Source: Strongylocentrotus droebachiensis | Lineage: Eukaryota > Echinodermata > Echinoidea > Camarodonta > Strongylocentrotidae | Direction: 5' to 3' | NCBI GenBank assembly: GCA_035222895.1 | Contig: JAVYIG010000870.1 | Location: forward strand, 153,501 to 217,500 | Length of the DNA: 64,000 nt | Shown: piece by piece, positions 23,424-36,500 of the stretch | How the letters are laid out: each line of letters starts with the position of its first letter | How positions within the stretch are numbered: position 1 is the stretch's first letter | Program-made: the position numbers and the translations under genes | Notes under the pieces: model-generated | Databases searched by the model: none | Seen by the model: the letters and a program-made list of their open reading frames with translations, nothing else | Told to the model about the DNA's origin: nothing

Positions 23424-23933
23424 TTAAAGGTATAACAAAGTTTTGGGAAATTTTGAAAATTTGGTGGATAGTGAATCTTTACAATTTTGATATATTTGGA
23501 TTCCCCTGTGGATTTATTATAAACAATAGAAAATTGAGCCCCTCAAACACTTCTATTTTCGAGAAAAATTGAATATAAAAATTTACCGGTGCTCCCGGTA
23601 AATTTCGATAAATTTCATATAGCGCCTACAGCCATACAATGGTAACTGCGACTATGAAAATCTCAGAATATGTAGTTGTGATATAAAGTTTCCAAACGGG
23701 AATAGCTAATCGGTCGATCTGAGTCAAGAAACATTGTTTTATAGCTAAATCAATATCTTGACTTTGAGAGGGAACTATACAACGAAAGAGTTTATAAAGT
23801 ATTTACAATTTCATCACAGACTCGATTTCAACCGCGACAACGATCACTGCATATTGTAGAATCGCATATGCTTCCAATATGTTCATTTGGCCCAAATTCA
23901 TGACCCCATACAACAACTTTGTATTACCTTTAA
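23424..23933. mobile_element. TTAA-flanked inverted-repeat element
   Basis: Left end TTAA-AGGTATAACAAAGTT and right end AACTTTGTATTACCT-TTAA are inverted repeats with one or two mismatches, 510 bp apart. No open frame inside, so non-autonomous. Confidence 0.5.
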
Positions 23934-24059
23934 TATAGGCGTATATTAGGTAAATTTGTCACAATTAGAGTAATGCACATTTCTTTGTGAATTGCCTTGG
24001 TATGAGTAATATCTTTCACCTGTTACAATTAGTTATATCTCAATATTCAGAAGTCGAAG

Positions 24060-24320
24060 AGCATATTAATAGTTATTGCTTTATTATTATTATTAATTTT
24101 TTTATCATTATCATCATTATCATTATTATCATTATCAATATTATCATTATTAGTATTATTATCATTTATTATTACATGTAGAATCTATAGCCAATTGTTG
24201 TTATCATCATCATCATATCGACATTATATATTTGTTATCATTGTTATGATTAGTATTAATAGTAGTAGTTACTATTATTATCATCATCATCATCATTATC
24301 ATCATTATTTATCTTAGGAT
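24060..24320. repeat. ATT/ATC microsatellite
   Basis: Imperfect TATTATCATTATC-type trinucleotide repeats just upstream of the AATF promoter region. Confidence 0.8.
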
Positions 24321-24339
24321 TATTGAGTATTGATATTTT

Positions 24340-24505
24340 TGCCCGGGATTTTTGGCGGGCCTCGCTCATCATAATAATCTGCAGTCGCGCGTAGCTAAAT
24401 CGCGGCCCGTTCTCCGCTATTCCATTCTTTTTGAAGACACCATTAGTGGTGAAATAAAGAGGGTGTTTTGGTCTATTACATTCAGCGTGGATTCAACGTG
24501 TGAAA
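24340..24505 (+). promoter_or_regulatory. AATF: Probable AATF promoter and 5' UTR
   Basis: A short GC-richer island between a microsatellite and the AATF start codon. TTTGGCGGGC at 24351-24360 resembles an E2F site. No TATA box is evident. The transcription start was not determined. Confidence 0.4.
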
Positions 24506-24596
24506 ATGAAGAAAAAACAAGTCTCACTCTCGGAGCAAATTCTCGCTTTGAGTAACCCTACTCCTGCAGAAAGTCCAGATGATTTTTGGGATGAAA
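24506..24596 (+). CDS. AATF: AATF exon 1 (start codon)
   Basis: ATG then 30 codons (MKKKQVSLSEQILALSNP..., ending DDFWDE) to the donor gtaagt in phase 1. The split codon joins the next exon to give DEN-TTAKVAEFDE, as expected for this family. Confidence 0.85.
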
Positions 24597-27500
24597 GTAA
24601 GTATGAAATAGGGGAATAAATAAAGCTCTTTAAAGATTTTGTTGTTGATTTATGACTCGAGAATACGAATATCGGAATAGCCCATGCGCTGAGGGCAGTC
24701 CCATGTGTGGAATTCTGTGTAGGTACTGTAGAGTCTACGTGTAGAGTCTAACGTTAGATGTGAATATTTATAATAATAGTAATCAGTAGAGCAGGGACGC
24801 TGGTCCGAGAATAAGGATCATCAACATCATTGTAAACGCAGACAGAGGCGTCTGCAAAAATACATGTTAAAGGAGCATCCGCAAAAATATGTGCATCAGC
24901 GAAAATAAAAATCGTCCGCATTTTCGCAGACGTTTCTTATTTCCGGTCCGCGTGTTGGCGATGCGTAAAAACATATTTCGTGGTCATTTTCTTAATGCAT
25001 TTCACATTGACTTTGTAGAGTAAAGTACCCGGTTTTCGGCCACTTAAGACAAAATCCTATTTATTGGACTCTTTACTTCCTATTTATTATCATTTCTTGT
25101 TCAAATCATGAAGCAAATATTATTATTATTTAAACAAAAAAAGAATCCCCCAAAAAAATCACGAATTGCCATGACAATATTCATTTCAATTTTCACTGTT
25201 TTGGAGCCGGTTATCGGCCGAGCGTTTCAGTTTACGGCCGCATGTACAAAGTCAATAGGAAGCGCTCGCGCGCGCCGTGCGTTTCTGCGCTGATGTATAG
25301 CACAAGCGGGCGGAGCAGCTATCCCACGCCGGAGCTCCCGGGTGCTCGCCTGGCCGAATACAGGCACAGCAGTGATCGGAAGTTGGAATCTGAATTAGAC
25401 GGACATATCGTGTGTGCGTCGCGGTGTGCGGCTGCATTGATTTAATACATGCGATGAGATACTTTTGAGCTTGCGACCAGCACAAAATCGGGCTCTATAT
25501 CTGAAAAATACTTGAAATAAAGCTCATTTTATGGTACCCATATTTCTTACATACACGCGTAAGAAACTCGATTTTTCAGATTTGGGTAGCGGGACCGCCG
25601 ATTACATCACTAAAATGTGATATTTTAGGATATATTTTTCATTGCAAATGTGGTTCTTCAGTGACACTGGCATGGTATGGTATGTGTGGGATATGTGTTA
25701 TGCTATTATGCGATGTATTTTAAAGTGATTTTACCATGTATCCAACCAATTGGCCGAAAACCGGAGCTGACCGATTACCGGGTACTTTACTCTAAAGGGA
25801 TTTTCACGTTTTGAGCGATAAATCCTCGGTAGGGCTAGGCAATAGGGGCGCTGGTCCAAAAATGAGGATCGTCCTCATAAACAAGGATATCCTCATAAAC
25901 GCAGACAAAATGCGTCCTCAAAAATAAGGGTTGTCTGCATTTTCAAGGACGTTTTTTTTCATCGGCGCTCTGGGGGGTTTCATGTTACAGAACGGCCTGC
26001 TGGCGATGCCAAAAATGGATTCCCCAGGGGAAAATAACCCTAGTTCACCGTCTACTTTTATGGGTTGTCCGTCTTCCCAAGGATTTATTGCTCATAATGT
26101 GAAGATCTCTGTACAAAGTCAATGTAAAATGCATCAAGAAAATCATTGCAGAATCCGTTTTTTGCATCGCCAATACGCCGATCAAAAATATGAAACGTCT
26201 GCGAAAATGCAGACGGTCCTTATTTTTGAGGACGCATCGGTCTGTGTTTACGAAGACGATCCTCGTTTATGAAGACGATCCTTATTCTCGGACCAGCGCC
26301 CCTACTGGTAGGCCTAGGCCTAGATCTGTATCTGTATCTGTTCTGATCCTGGTCCTGATCCTCAAGAGGGATATAAGATGACCAATAAGAACGTTATCGT
26401 TCGAGAGAGAGTGTTTGTTGTTTCTAGAACATTTTGGAATTGAGTCCCATCACATTGCAGTTGTGGGGAGGGACTATGATTATTTTACCCCCTTGGATGG
26501 CTTCCCAGAGTCTGGCTTTGAAGGTTTCAACTGCGTCGCAGGCAAAGATGCTGGGGGGAAGTAAATTCCAGGCCCGTATGGTTCTTGGAAAGAAGGTGAG
26601 CCGATATATATCTGTCTTGCATCTTATGTTGGAGAAGGAGAGATTATGATGTCCCTTGAGTATCTTCAGTGGTTGTGTGATGTATTCCGGTCTGGGTATG
26701 GCTACTTGGTCCTTGATGGATTTGAAGAAGAGCGAGTGTCGAGCCACAAAACGTCGACTCTGTAGCGGTTGCCATTTGAGATCACTCTTTAGGTCTGATA
26801 CATGGACGTCTATTCCATATTTGCCAGTGACAAATCTAGCCCCTCTGTTCTGGACACCCTCTAGTTTGTTGATGTGTTTGCTTAAGTAAGGATCCCACAC
26901 GCTACTGGCATATTCAAGATGAGGCCTTACTAGACAGGTGAATGCAGCTTCTCTGATCTTCTTGGTAGAGAAGCCAGACAGGTTACGACGAATCATCCCG
27001 AGCATACAGTTTGCCTTCTTTACCACTTTATCCACTTGGTTCTCCCAGGATAAGTTGTTGGTTAGTTCCACTCCGAGGTAGGGATGGTGGTTTACCTCCT
27101 TGAGGGTAGTAGTGTTTATGTAGTATGCTTGGTTTATGAGATTACGTCTCCTCCTGGAAATTCGAAGAACGTAGCACTTGGTGACGTTGAATTTCATTTG
27201 CCACTTGTCTGCCCATGTAGATAACCTGTTCAGATCCGTCTGGAGGATTACTGTGTCGTTGATCGTCTTAATCGCTCGGTAGAGTATGCAATCATCTGCA
27301 AATAGTCTTATACTCGATGAGATGTTTATATCGATATTGTTGATATATACGAGGAAGAGGAGAGGACCGAGGACGGACCCCTGCGGTACGCCTGATAGAA
27401 CCCCAGCCGAGGTTGAGCATTCCCCATCAATGACTACTCTCTGTGATCTTGTTGTCAGCCAAATGTTGATCCACCGTAGAAGTTGGCCTTGAATGCCACA

Positions 27501-30500
27501 CTTTTGAAGTTGGAAGAGAAGTCTTTGATGGGGTACCTTATCAAAAGCCTTGCTGAAGTCGAGAATCATAACGTCCTGTTGAGTACCCTGGTCGAATGAT
27601 CGAATCAGATCTTCTATTGTAAGAATGAGCTGGCTCTCACAGCTTCGGTGCTTTCGAAATCCATGCTGTTTTTCATTTAAGAAATTGTGATCATCAAGAT
27701 GCTGGATGATGTGTCTGTAAATAACATGTTCCAAAATCTTACAAGAGTGAGATGTTAAGGAGACTGGCCGGTAATTCTCTGGCGAGTGACGGTCTCCTTT
27801 CTTGAATATAGGAACAACGTTAGCAGACCTCCAATCAACTGGGATGTCACCTTCATCTAGGGATTTCTGAAATATTGCAGTCAGAACTGGAGCAATCTCA
27901 TCTTTGGCCTCTTTGATAACGATGTTGGGAATTTCATCGGGACCGTGAGCTTTCTTCACCTTCGTGGATCCGAGGAGCTTGGTGATACCGTCTATATTGA
28001 TGGTCAAGTCAGGGAGACGTGGTAAGTCTCCATCGATGCCATCACCAATCTCGTCATGCCAGGAATTAGGTATAGGATCCTCAAGGGTGAATACTTGGCA
28101 GAAGTTATCGTTTAACATCTGGGCTTTATCGCATGGCAGAGATGCTTCTCGTCCATTCAGGCGTAGTACAGGAGTACCAACTGTGTCCTTTCTCCTACTT
28201 TTAAAATATGAAAAAGCCTTCTTGCTGAACCTTTCTCTCGGATCAGGTGTGAAGATCGTGGTAAGATAGATCTTGTGGGCTTCTCTGTTCATAGATCGGA
28301 ATCGAGTTTGGAGAAGTTTGTACCTGCTCCAGTCTTTGTCATTGTTGGTGACTTTAGCCTTGAGTCTGGCTCTCTTCTTCTGTCTAGCCATTCTATTGAG
28401 GTGTTGGTTCCACCATGGTAGGTTGGGTTTACTTTTAGTGTTTTTAACTGGTACATGGGAACTGACTGCTTTCTGGATTGCTTCTTTCAGAAGGTTCCAG
28501 CAGAGAGATGCTGACTTATCGACGCAATCGTCGAGGATCTTGTTAGTAGATTCTCTGAGATCATCCCTAAGGCTATCCATATTGGCTTTCTTGAACTGGT
28601 ATATTTTCCTGGGCTTGGTCTTTGCTAGTTTGACATGTAGTGAAAAGTTGCAGGTTACAGCATCGTGGTCGCTCATCCCTTTCTCTATAGCAACGTCGTC
28701 CACAAGGTCAGGGACTGACGTGAGGACCAAGTCCAGGATGTTACCCATTCGTGTTGGCTGAAGGACCATCTGGGTTAATCCGAGTTGATCGATTATGTCT
28801 AACATGAGTTCGTTAATCTGAAGACCATACTGTGGATTTGCATCTATCATCACGTTTTCCTCCCATTGAATACTTGGAAGATTGAAGTCTCCGGTCAGGA
28901 TGATGTTGGGTAGTCTGTTTCCCATTATCGAGTTGATATTAAGATGTAGGTTGTGTAGATCAGAAGGTCCGCTACTTGGAGACCTGTAGAAAGCTGCAAC
29001 TATCAGGTCTGGTTGGTTGTTTACTTTTACTCTTGTAGCTAAAAGTGGGCATTCGTGAGGTAGTTCCAATAATATAACTTGAAGTGTTTGTCGGAACGCG
29101 ATAAGAATTCCACCTCCCCAACGGTCTCTGTCTTTTCTAAATATCTCATATCCCTGAGACTGGTGTATTAACTCTTGGTTACTAAATTCATTGTCAAGTT
29201 TAGTTTCGGTGGCTACAACTATATCAGGGTTTAAATCCTCAATAATACCCTGGAATTGGGTTTGTTTGTCCATAGATTTAAGACTGCATACGTTTAAGTT
29301 GAGAACCCTCAGTCCTTTATCAGATGTGTGGTTCATATAAGACGAAGGAGTACTAGGAGTAGGATCAGGAGTTGAGTTCTCAGGATCAATTGAACATGAA
29401 CCACAGGTAAATTCAAGTTTGTTTTCATCGGTACTGTTAACCATATCCTTATATTGGGCTTGGCTGATGTTTGCACATTTGGTGTGTGTCCATTCGCTAC
29501 ATGTATCACAGTCGATAGCACGATGATTGACTGCAACCGGTCTTTTGCATTTAGTACATGGAAATTTACAGGAAACTGGCCCAGGATCCTGGTGTACTGT
29601 ACATCTCCACATCGAAGTATTAAAATGAGGAGAGCAAGTGATGCATAGGTATAACAAGTAGTGTGTTGCATGTTGATATCGATCGGGAAAAAAGAGCTAT
29701 AGCCTAGAAAACATTCACAACGTATGAATGTAGGCTATGATGACTATGAATGTAGACTATGACTATGATGACTATGAATGTCTATGATGACTGTGATTGT
29801 AGACTAGTAGTATGATGATGACTATCAATGTAGACTGTGGATGTAGTCTATGATGATGGCGTGATTCCAGCAGAAGGGAGTCAAAAGAAGTCCAAAAAGT
29901 ACTTAAAAAGCTGACAGTGGCAATGGCTTAAAAAGAGCTAGAGTCCAGAAAACATTCACAACGTATGAATGTAGTCTACGATGACGGCGTGGTTCCAGAA
30001 GAGGGGAGTAAAAAAAAAAAGTCTAAAAAGTACTTGAAAAGTACTTAAAAAGCCGACAGTGGCAATGGCTTAAAAAGAGCTAGAGCCCAGAAAACATTCA
30101 CAACGTATGAATGTAGTCTACGATGGCGACGTGCTTCCAGAAGAGGGGAGCCAAAAAAAAAGTCTAAAAAGTACTTAAAAAGCCGACAGTGGCAATGGCT
30201 TAAAAAGAGCTAGAGTCCAGAAGACATTCACAACAAATGAATGTAGTCTACGATGACGGCGTGATTCCAGAAGAGGGGAGCCGAAAAAAGTCAAATCCGT
30301 CTGAAGGATTACTGTGACGTTGATCGTCTTAATTGTCCGGTAGAGAAAAGAAGTCTAAAAAGTACTTAAAAAGCTGACAGTGGCAATGGCTTTAAAAGAG
30401 CTAGTGTCCAGAAAACATTCACAACGTATGAATGTAGTCTACGATGGCGACGTGATTCCAGAAGAGGGGAGCCGAAAAAAGTCTAAAAAGTACTTAAAAA

Positions 30501-33500
30501 GCCAACAGTAGCAATGGCTTAAAAAGAGTTAGAGCCCAGAAAATATTCACAACGTATGCATGTAGGTTATGATGACTACCGGTATGATTAACTGATGACT
30601 ATGAATGTAGACTAGTAGTTCTAGTACTAGTAGTAGGTATGATGACTATGCATGTAGACTATGATGACGGCGAGATTCCAGAAGAAGGGAGTCAATCAAA
30701 AAAGCTGATATAGAAAACACTCACAATCTGTGGATTCTATGATAAAATATGTAGTTATAGTCCGAACGGTAGCAAGAACGACCCGATGTGCGATAAGTTA
30801 ATGCACATGAGTTAATGGCTAGTGCACATCGTCCATCTTTAATTTATTCATCGAATCGAAAGTCTAAAAAGTCTCAAATATCCCGTATTAAAAAAGATAC
30901 AAATTCACATGCACGAATTAGGCCGGGAGCCTATAGTATTTTAGTTCACCAATATTCACAAGATGGAAACATAGTCTAATTATACTTCCGAACTTTGAAG
31001 AACGATGGAGGGTGAAACGCGAAAAAGCACTTGGCGTCCACGTCGCACACGCTATCCATGTACTGTATAGTGAATACAGCGTCGATCTCAGTTCGAATCC
31101 AGAAGTTAGTTATCCTCAAAATCCCTCGAAAAATTCACAAAAAGCTGAAATAACTTATCCAAAACAACAATCGTGCTTTCAAGAATCAATTTTATAAGGT
31201 TAAAAATATGGATGCAAAGTTTAAAAAGAAGATTTAGGCAGATCTTAGTTAGCCAAATCTCCGCGATAAAAAACTACGTCTCTCTCGTTCGATAGCGCCC
31301 TCGATGGACAACCCAACTGGGGGTCTTTATTACGCAGAATCCGCTTTTCGCATCACCAGCGCGCGGTTCGGGACCCGAAATCCGCAGTGCGAAGAAAGAA
31401 AAAAAAAACCTACTTAATTTTTAGGACGCAGTTTGTCCGCGTTTACGTGGATATCCTCCTTTATGCAGACGATCCTCATTCTCGGACCAGCGCCCCCCCC
31501 CCCCCCCCACCCCCTACTGAGTAATACTAATAGGCCAGTTCATTCTGTGCCCTCTTTTTCTAAAGAAGGAGAAGGAGGAGCTCAGTAGGAGGAGAGGAAG
31601 GAGAAGGGGAAGGGAATGAGCCAATAGACATTGAACGTAATGGAAATGTGGATGATGAACAACAATAATGCATGCTGATAACATTAATGATCATTCGTTT
31701 TTGTCCATACCTTTCAAGACACAACCGCCAAGGTAGCCGAGTTTGACGAAGTTGATGAAGTCGACGAAGAAGTTGCAAAGCCGTCAGCTTTGAGGAAGAA
31801 GACCGCTCATCGGGCTCTTGATGAGGATACCAGGTACAAGGGTCTCAAGACTTCAAGACAAAACTGGTCTTCATCAGGTGAGAGAAAATAGAATTTTAAG
31901 ACAATGACAATTAAAAGCATCGTTTAACAATGTTTAATCTGAGATGCACGGCCCAACGTGTTACCAATCCGTCTGTCAGTCAACTGTTTTGTACAAAATT
32001 GCACATGTTCCAAACTAGCGACTGCGCAGAGAGGTGAAGGAAGCAATCAAAGTATTACATGCAAGTTGATCACTACATCAAATAACCAATGTTTTACTTC
32101 TTTCATTGTAGGACAAGAGGAGGATGACACCAACGATTATGAAGAGGATGATGACGAGGAAGGAGATGAAGTTGAGGAGGAGGAAGATGATGATGAAGAT
32201 GATGCACTCATGGCTGAAAAGATCAGAGAGATGACTAGAAAGTTGAAAGGTAATTATTTTGTATTGAAGCATGAGAAGAGAAAGAATGAGGTGATGATGG
32301 TAATAATAACGATGATGGCGATAATGATGAGGGTGATGATGATAATGGTGGAGAAGATAATAGTGATGATAGTCAAAATTCTTATAATATGCCTTGAATG
32401 CAGCATGAATAAATACATGTACATACACGCAGATATGTTTATCACGATCAAACGGGAAGAATTGCAACTCCATGTTGCATATACTTTGGCAAATATCATA
32501 TATTCATTTCCGTTCCAAATGAATGCTATGAAATTAATAATGCGTAAGATTACAAATGAATGATTGATAAGTTGCTTTTGGAGAAAAAAGAATGTTGCAA
32601 AAGATGAAAAGTGGAGACAATTCTGTTTGTCTAATTTCATTTGCTGTGCTACCTGTATATTGTCATTACATGCAAAATATTATCATTCTCTTTTTTTACT
32701 CTGATCCATATTTCCTGTAGGGAAAGGAAGAAATGAAGAAAGTTTAACGGACAAAGACTCCTCGATGGATGACGACGATGACGATGATCTTAATGACGAG
32801 GAGAGCCTTGATGATGATGTGAGCTTTGATGATGAGGAAGATGACGATGATGAAGATGATGATGAGGAGGAGGATGATGATGATGATGATGATGAAGAAG
32901 AGGAAGACGAAGAAGATGGTGGTATTGAGGGTTTCTCTCAAATCAACGCTTCGGAGGAAGTGGAGAAAGGAAAGGCCGTCCAGTCACAGCTCGGTAAGTC
33001 AAATTGGCACCACTATCATAAACAGGCCATTTTCATAATGTAACCAAATGTAAACTTCAGTGCCTCAATTTGAATTATTTCATTCACCTGTTACAAATAA
33101 TAATGATTATATTTCAATAGTCAGAATGCAATTGCAAACATTACATTTAGTTAGGTTGGGCAAGCCATAATGTTTATTGTTCGCATTCTGACAGTTGATT
33201 TACAATTATTCCTAAACAGGTGAATGAAATAATTTGTAACGAGGCACTTAACAAAGATTTATGCATTAAATCTAATTAAAATGACCTAATATTAATTCAC
33301 TATATTTCACTTGAACTTTCAGTAATTTGTTTTCTTCATAATTCTAGGGAGGGGGGGGGGGGGGGGGGGGGTTACATGGAGTTCAAGCTGCTAATTGATG
33401 CTTTTTGAACTTTGCGTAGCATGCTTTATTTGTTTATTTATGTAAGTCTACTTGTTTTTTGTCCTGACAAATCTTTATACAAATCTTTATACGTATAGTT

Positions 33501-36500
33501 TCAAGGAAATGATTTTGTGGAAATGTTATCCAAACAATGAATGAACCTAGATCTGCATTATTGCATGTAAAGATGCTTATAGTCGGTACCTCTCTTCAAA
33601 ATCTAAATTCTCTTTTTTTTTCTCCAAAAAATGGAAGAATATACAATTTTAGGGACAGTCTCACCAGTCCCAATGGCATGAATCATTTTACATCATAAAC
33701 TTTTTGTTTAAAAAATGCTTTCATAGGTAATTGGACACAGACACTTTGGTGAATTATTGCTTCATAATTGACCCTGGCAACTTACATAAGCAGTCTAGCA
33801 TGCATGACATTTCCAGCCTATTTTCATGCAATGTTAAATTTGCAAACTTACAACAATTTTTAACCTTTCAAAAATAAAACACCAGCATATCTGCCATCTT
33901 AACAGTAGATCACATCATTCTTTTTTGATAGAATGTAAAAATATAAAATATTTGTGTGCTCGCACAAAATCTTGTTTAGGATTTGGTGTTGTAAAAGTGT
34001 GATTTTGTCACTATTTAAGCATTTATTTGTTGCTGCAGTGAAACCTGTATAAAGACCACTCAAGGGAGACAAGAATGTGGTCTTTATAGGCAGGTGATCT
34101 TTATGTACAGGTTCCTTTAGTACATGTTTCAATGAGAAACCATTTGCAAGGAAGACAAAAAACTGGGTCTTTGTAGACAGGTGTTCTTTCTATACAGGTG
34201 GTCACTAAATTTTTTAGTCTAAAAAAATTGAGTGATTTTCATTAAAATGGGTGCTCAAAATTTTGATAATTGTACTCCAATTGTTTCAATTTTCAAAACT
34301 AAATTAAAAAAATTAATCACAAAGTGCGGCAGCTTTTTTGTATTGCCCAAGTTATTGAATTGCAAGCTCGGCTTCTGCCGAACCTGCTAGAGCATGCTGC
34401 CAAGGTTTGGCTTCTGCCGAACCTCACACAGCATGCTGCCAAGGTTTGGCTTCTGCCGAACCTGCCAGAGCACGCTGCCAAGGTTCGGCTTCTGCCGAAC
34501 CTGCCAGACCACGCTGCTAAGGTTCGGCTTCTGGCGAACCTGCCAGAGTAGGCCGCCAAAGTTCGGCTTCTGCCGAACCTGCCAGAGTAGGCCGTCAAAG
34601 TTCGGCTTCTGCCGAACGTGCCAGAGCACGCTGCCAAGGTTCGGCTTCTGCCGAACCTGCCAGACCACGCTGCTAAGGTTCGGCTTCTGCCGAACCTGCC
34701 AGAGTAGGCCCTCAAAGTTCGGCTTCTGCCGAACCTGCCAGAGCATGTTGCCAAGGTTCGGCTTCTGCCGAACCTGCCAGAGTAGGCCCTCAAAGTTAGG
34801 CTTCTGCCGAACCTGCCAGAGCATGCCACCAAAGTTCGGCTTCTGCCGAACCTGCCAGAGTAGTCCGTCAAAGTTCGGCTTCTGCGAACCTGCCAGAGCA
34901 TGCCACCAAAGTTCGGCTTCTGCCGAACCTGCCAGAGCACGCTGCCAAAGTTTGGCTTCTGCCGAACCTGCTAGATTAGCCTGTCAAAGTTCGGCTTCTG
35001 CCGAACCTGCCAGAGTAGGCCGTCAAAATTTGGCTTCTGCCGAACCTGCCAGAGCCACTGCCAGATTAGGCCGTCAAAGTTAGGCTTCTGCCATACCTGC
35101 CAGAGCACGCCGCCAAAGTTCGGCTTCTGCCGAACCTGCCAGAGCACGCTGCCACAGATCGGCTCCTGCCAAAGTTTTCTTTTGACAAAAACTTCTCATT
35201 CCTCCTTACATCATCCCGGCGTTTCTTTGTAGTGCAACTTCCTTTCAATCCTGGGGGAAATCAAAGGTATACACTGTGTATATACTAAAGACATATAATT
35301 TGTATGCAGTTAATTGAAATCATTATGGTACTCTTTGCAATTTTTTTGGCCATGTGTGAAGGTAGGAATTAAGTAACAAATGATGTTAGGCATATCTGTC
35401 CTGAAATTATATTCTGCTACTCGGTTTTAACTTGGAAAGAAATTGTCTACTGTATAATGTATGAACATAGATATCTGTAGCTGCAAAATTACATCCATGT
35501 GTATTAATGATTATTTCTGTTTATATTGTATTTGCCCCTTTAACCCTATTTAGCCCGGGCTATTTTGAAACTGCATAGCCCGGGGGGGGGCTTCTCAGGC
35601 CCCCCCCTATGATCTCGGCCGTGAAACGCCCGATCGCCGCGAAAATTTGCATACATGTCAAGTGAAGTGTATAGAATACTATGGTAATTTAAATTTTTTT
35701 GAAAAATTCACTCATTTGCATATTTATGGTAATTTATGCAAATAAGGTCATTAAATTCACATTTTTGCCCATAAATCAGACATTATTCATATTTAAGCAT
35801 TCTTTCTCACTACATATATTTGTTAGACCATTTGGAATAATAATACAAAAATTTGAAAAACCAGGGTTATTCCTTATGTTATCTATTGTTTTGATAATTT
35901 CTTATGTATTTCTTTGTTTTTTTAACTTATGTATTTTATTGTTTTCGTTGTTTTATTTCATTTCCAACTATAATTCAACTATTTTGACCCCAAAATAAAC
36001 ACCTAAAATCTAAACAAGACCAAATAACCAATGTTTTACCTCTTTATTTGAAAAATGAGATTTCCATATGTTTTGTACACAAATCACAAAAATGAGCGAT
36101 TTTCGGGCTGACATGTGAAGACAAAAGGACACGTGACTTTGTAATGGTAGGTCCGATTTTCGAAAAATTTTTTTCAAAAGTTGCGCAAGACTCGAAAGAA
36201 AAAAGTCACAAAATTTCAGTGCAAGATTTTCTTGCGTTAAAAAATTATTGCGAAAAATGTCGAGGGGGGGGGCTTCTCAAGCCCCCCCCCCCCCCCCCGG
36301 GCTAAATAGGGTTAAGATGACCTGATGGGCTTGTGCAACACTATGCCTATTGGAAATGTACATGTACCTTACTGTATGTATTCCATGGGCACTTCTAGCT
36401 GGTCCAGCAATGTTTAGGTTACCCTTGACCTGTCTGACCCCTGTGGGTTCACATTGTCCACATGAAGACATGTCATGTATATATTGGGGCATTGGTAACT

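Noticed and set aside
34317..35083. Long overlapping open frames on both strands with a 13-residue repeat (GRFGRSRTLAACS-like)
   Set aside because: The DNA unit is 39 bp, a multiple of three, so frames stay open by arithmetic. The same happens on both strands and in both arms, with no start context or splice signals.
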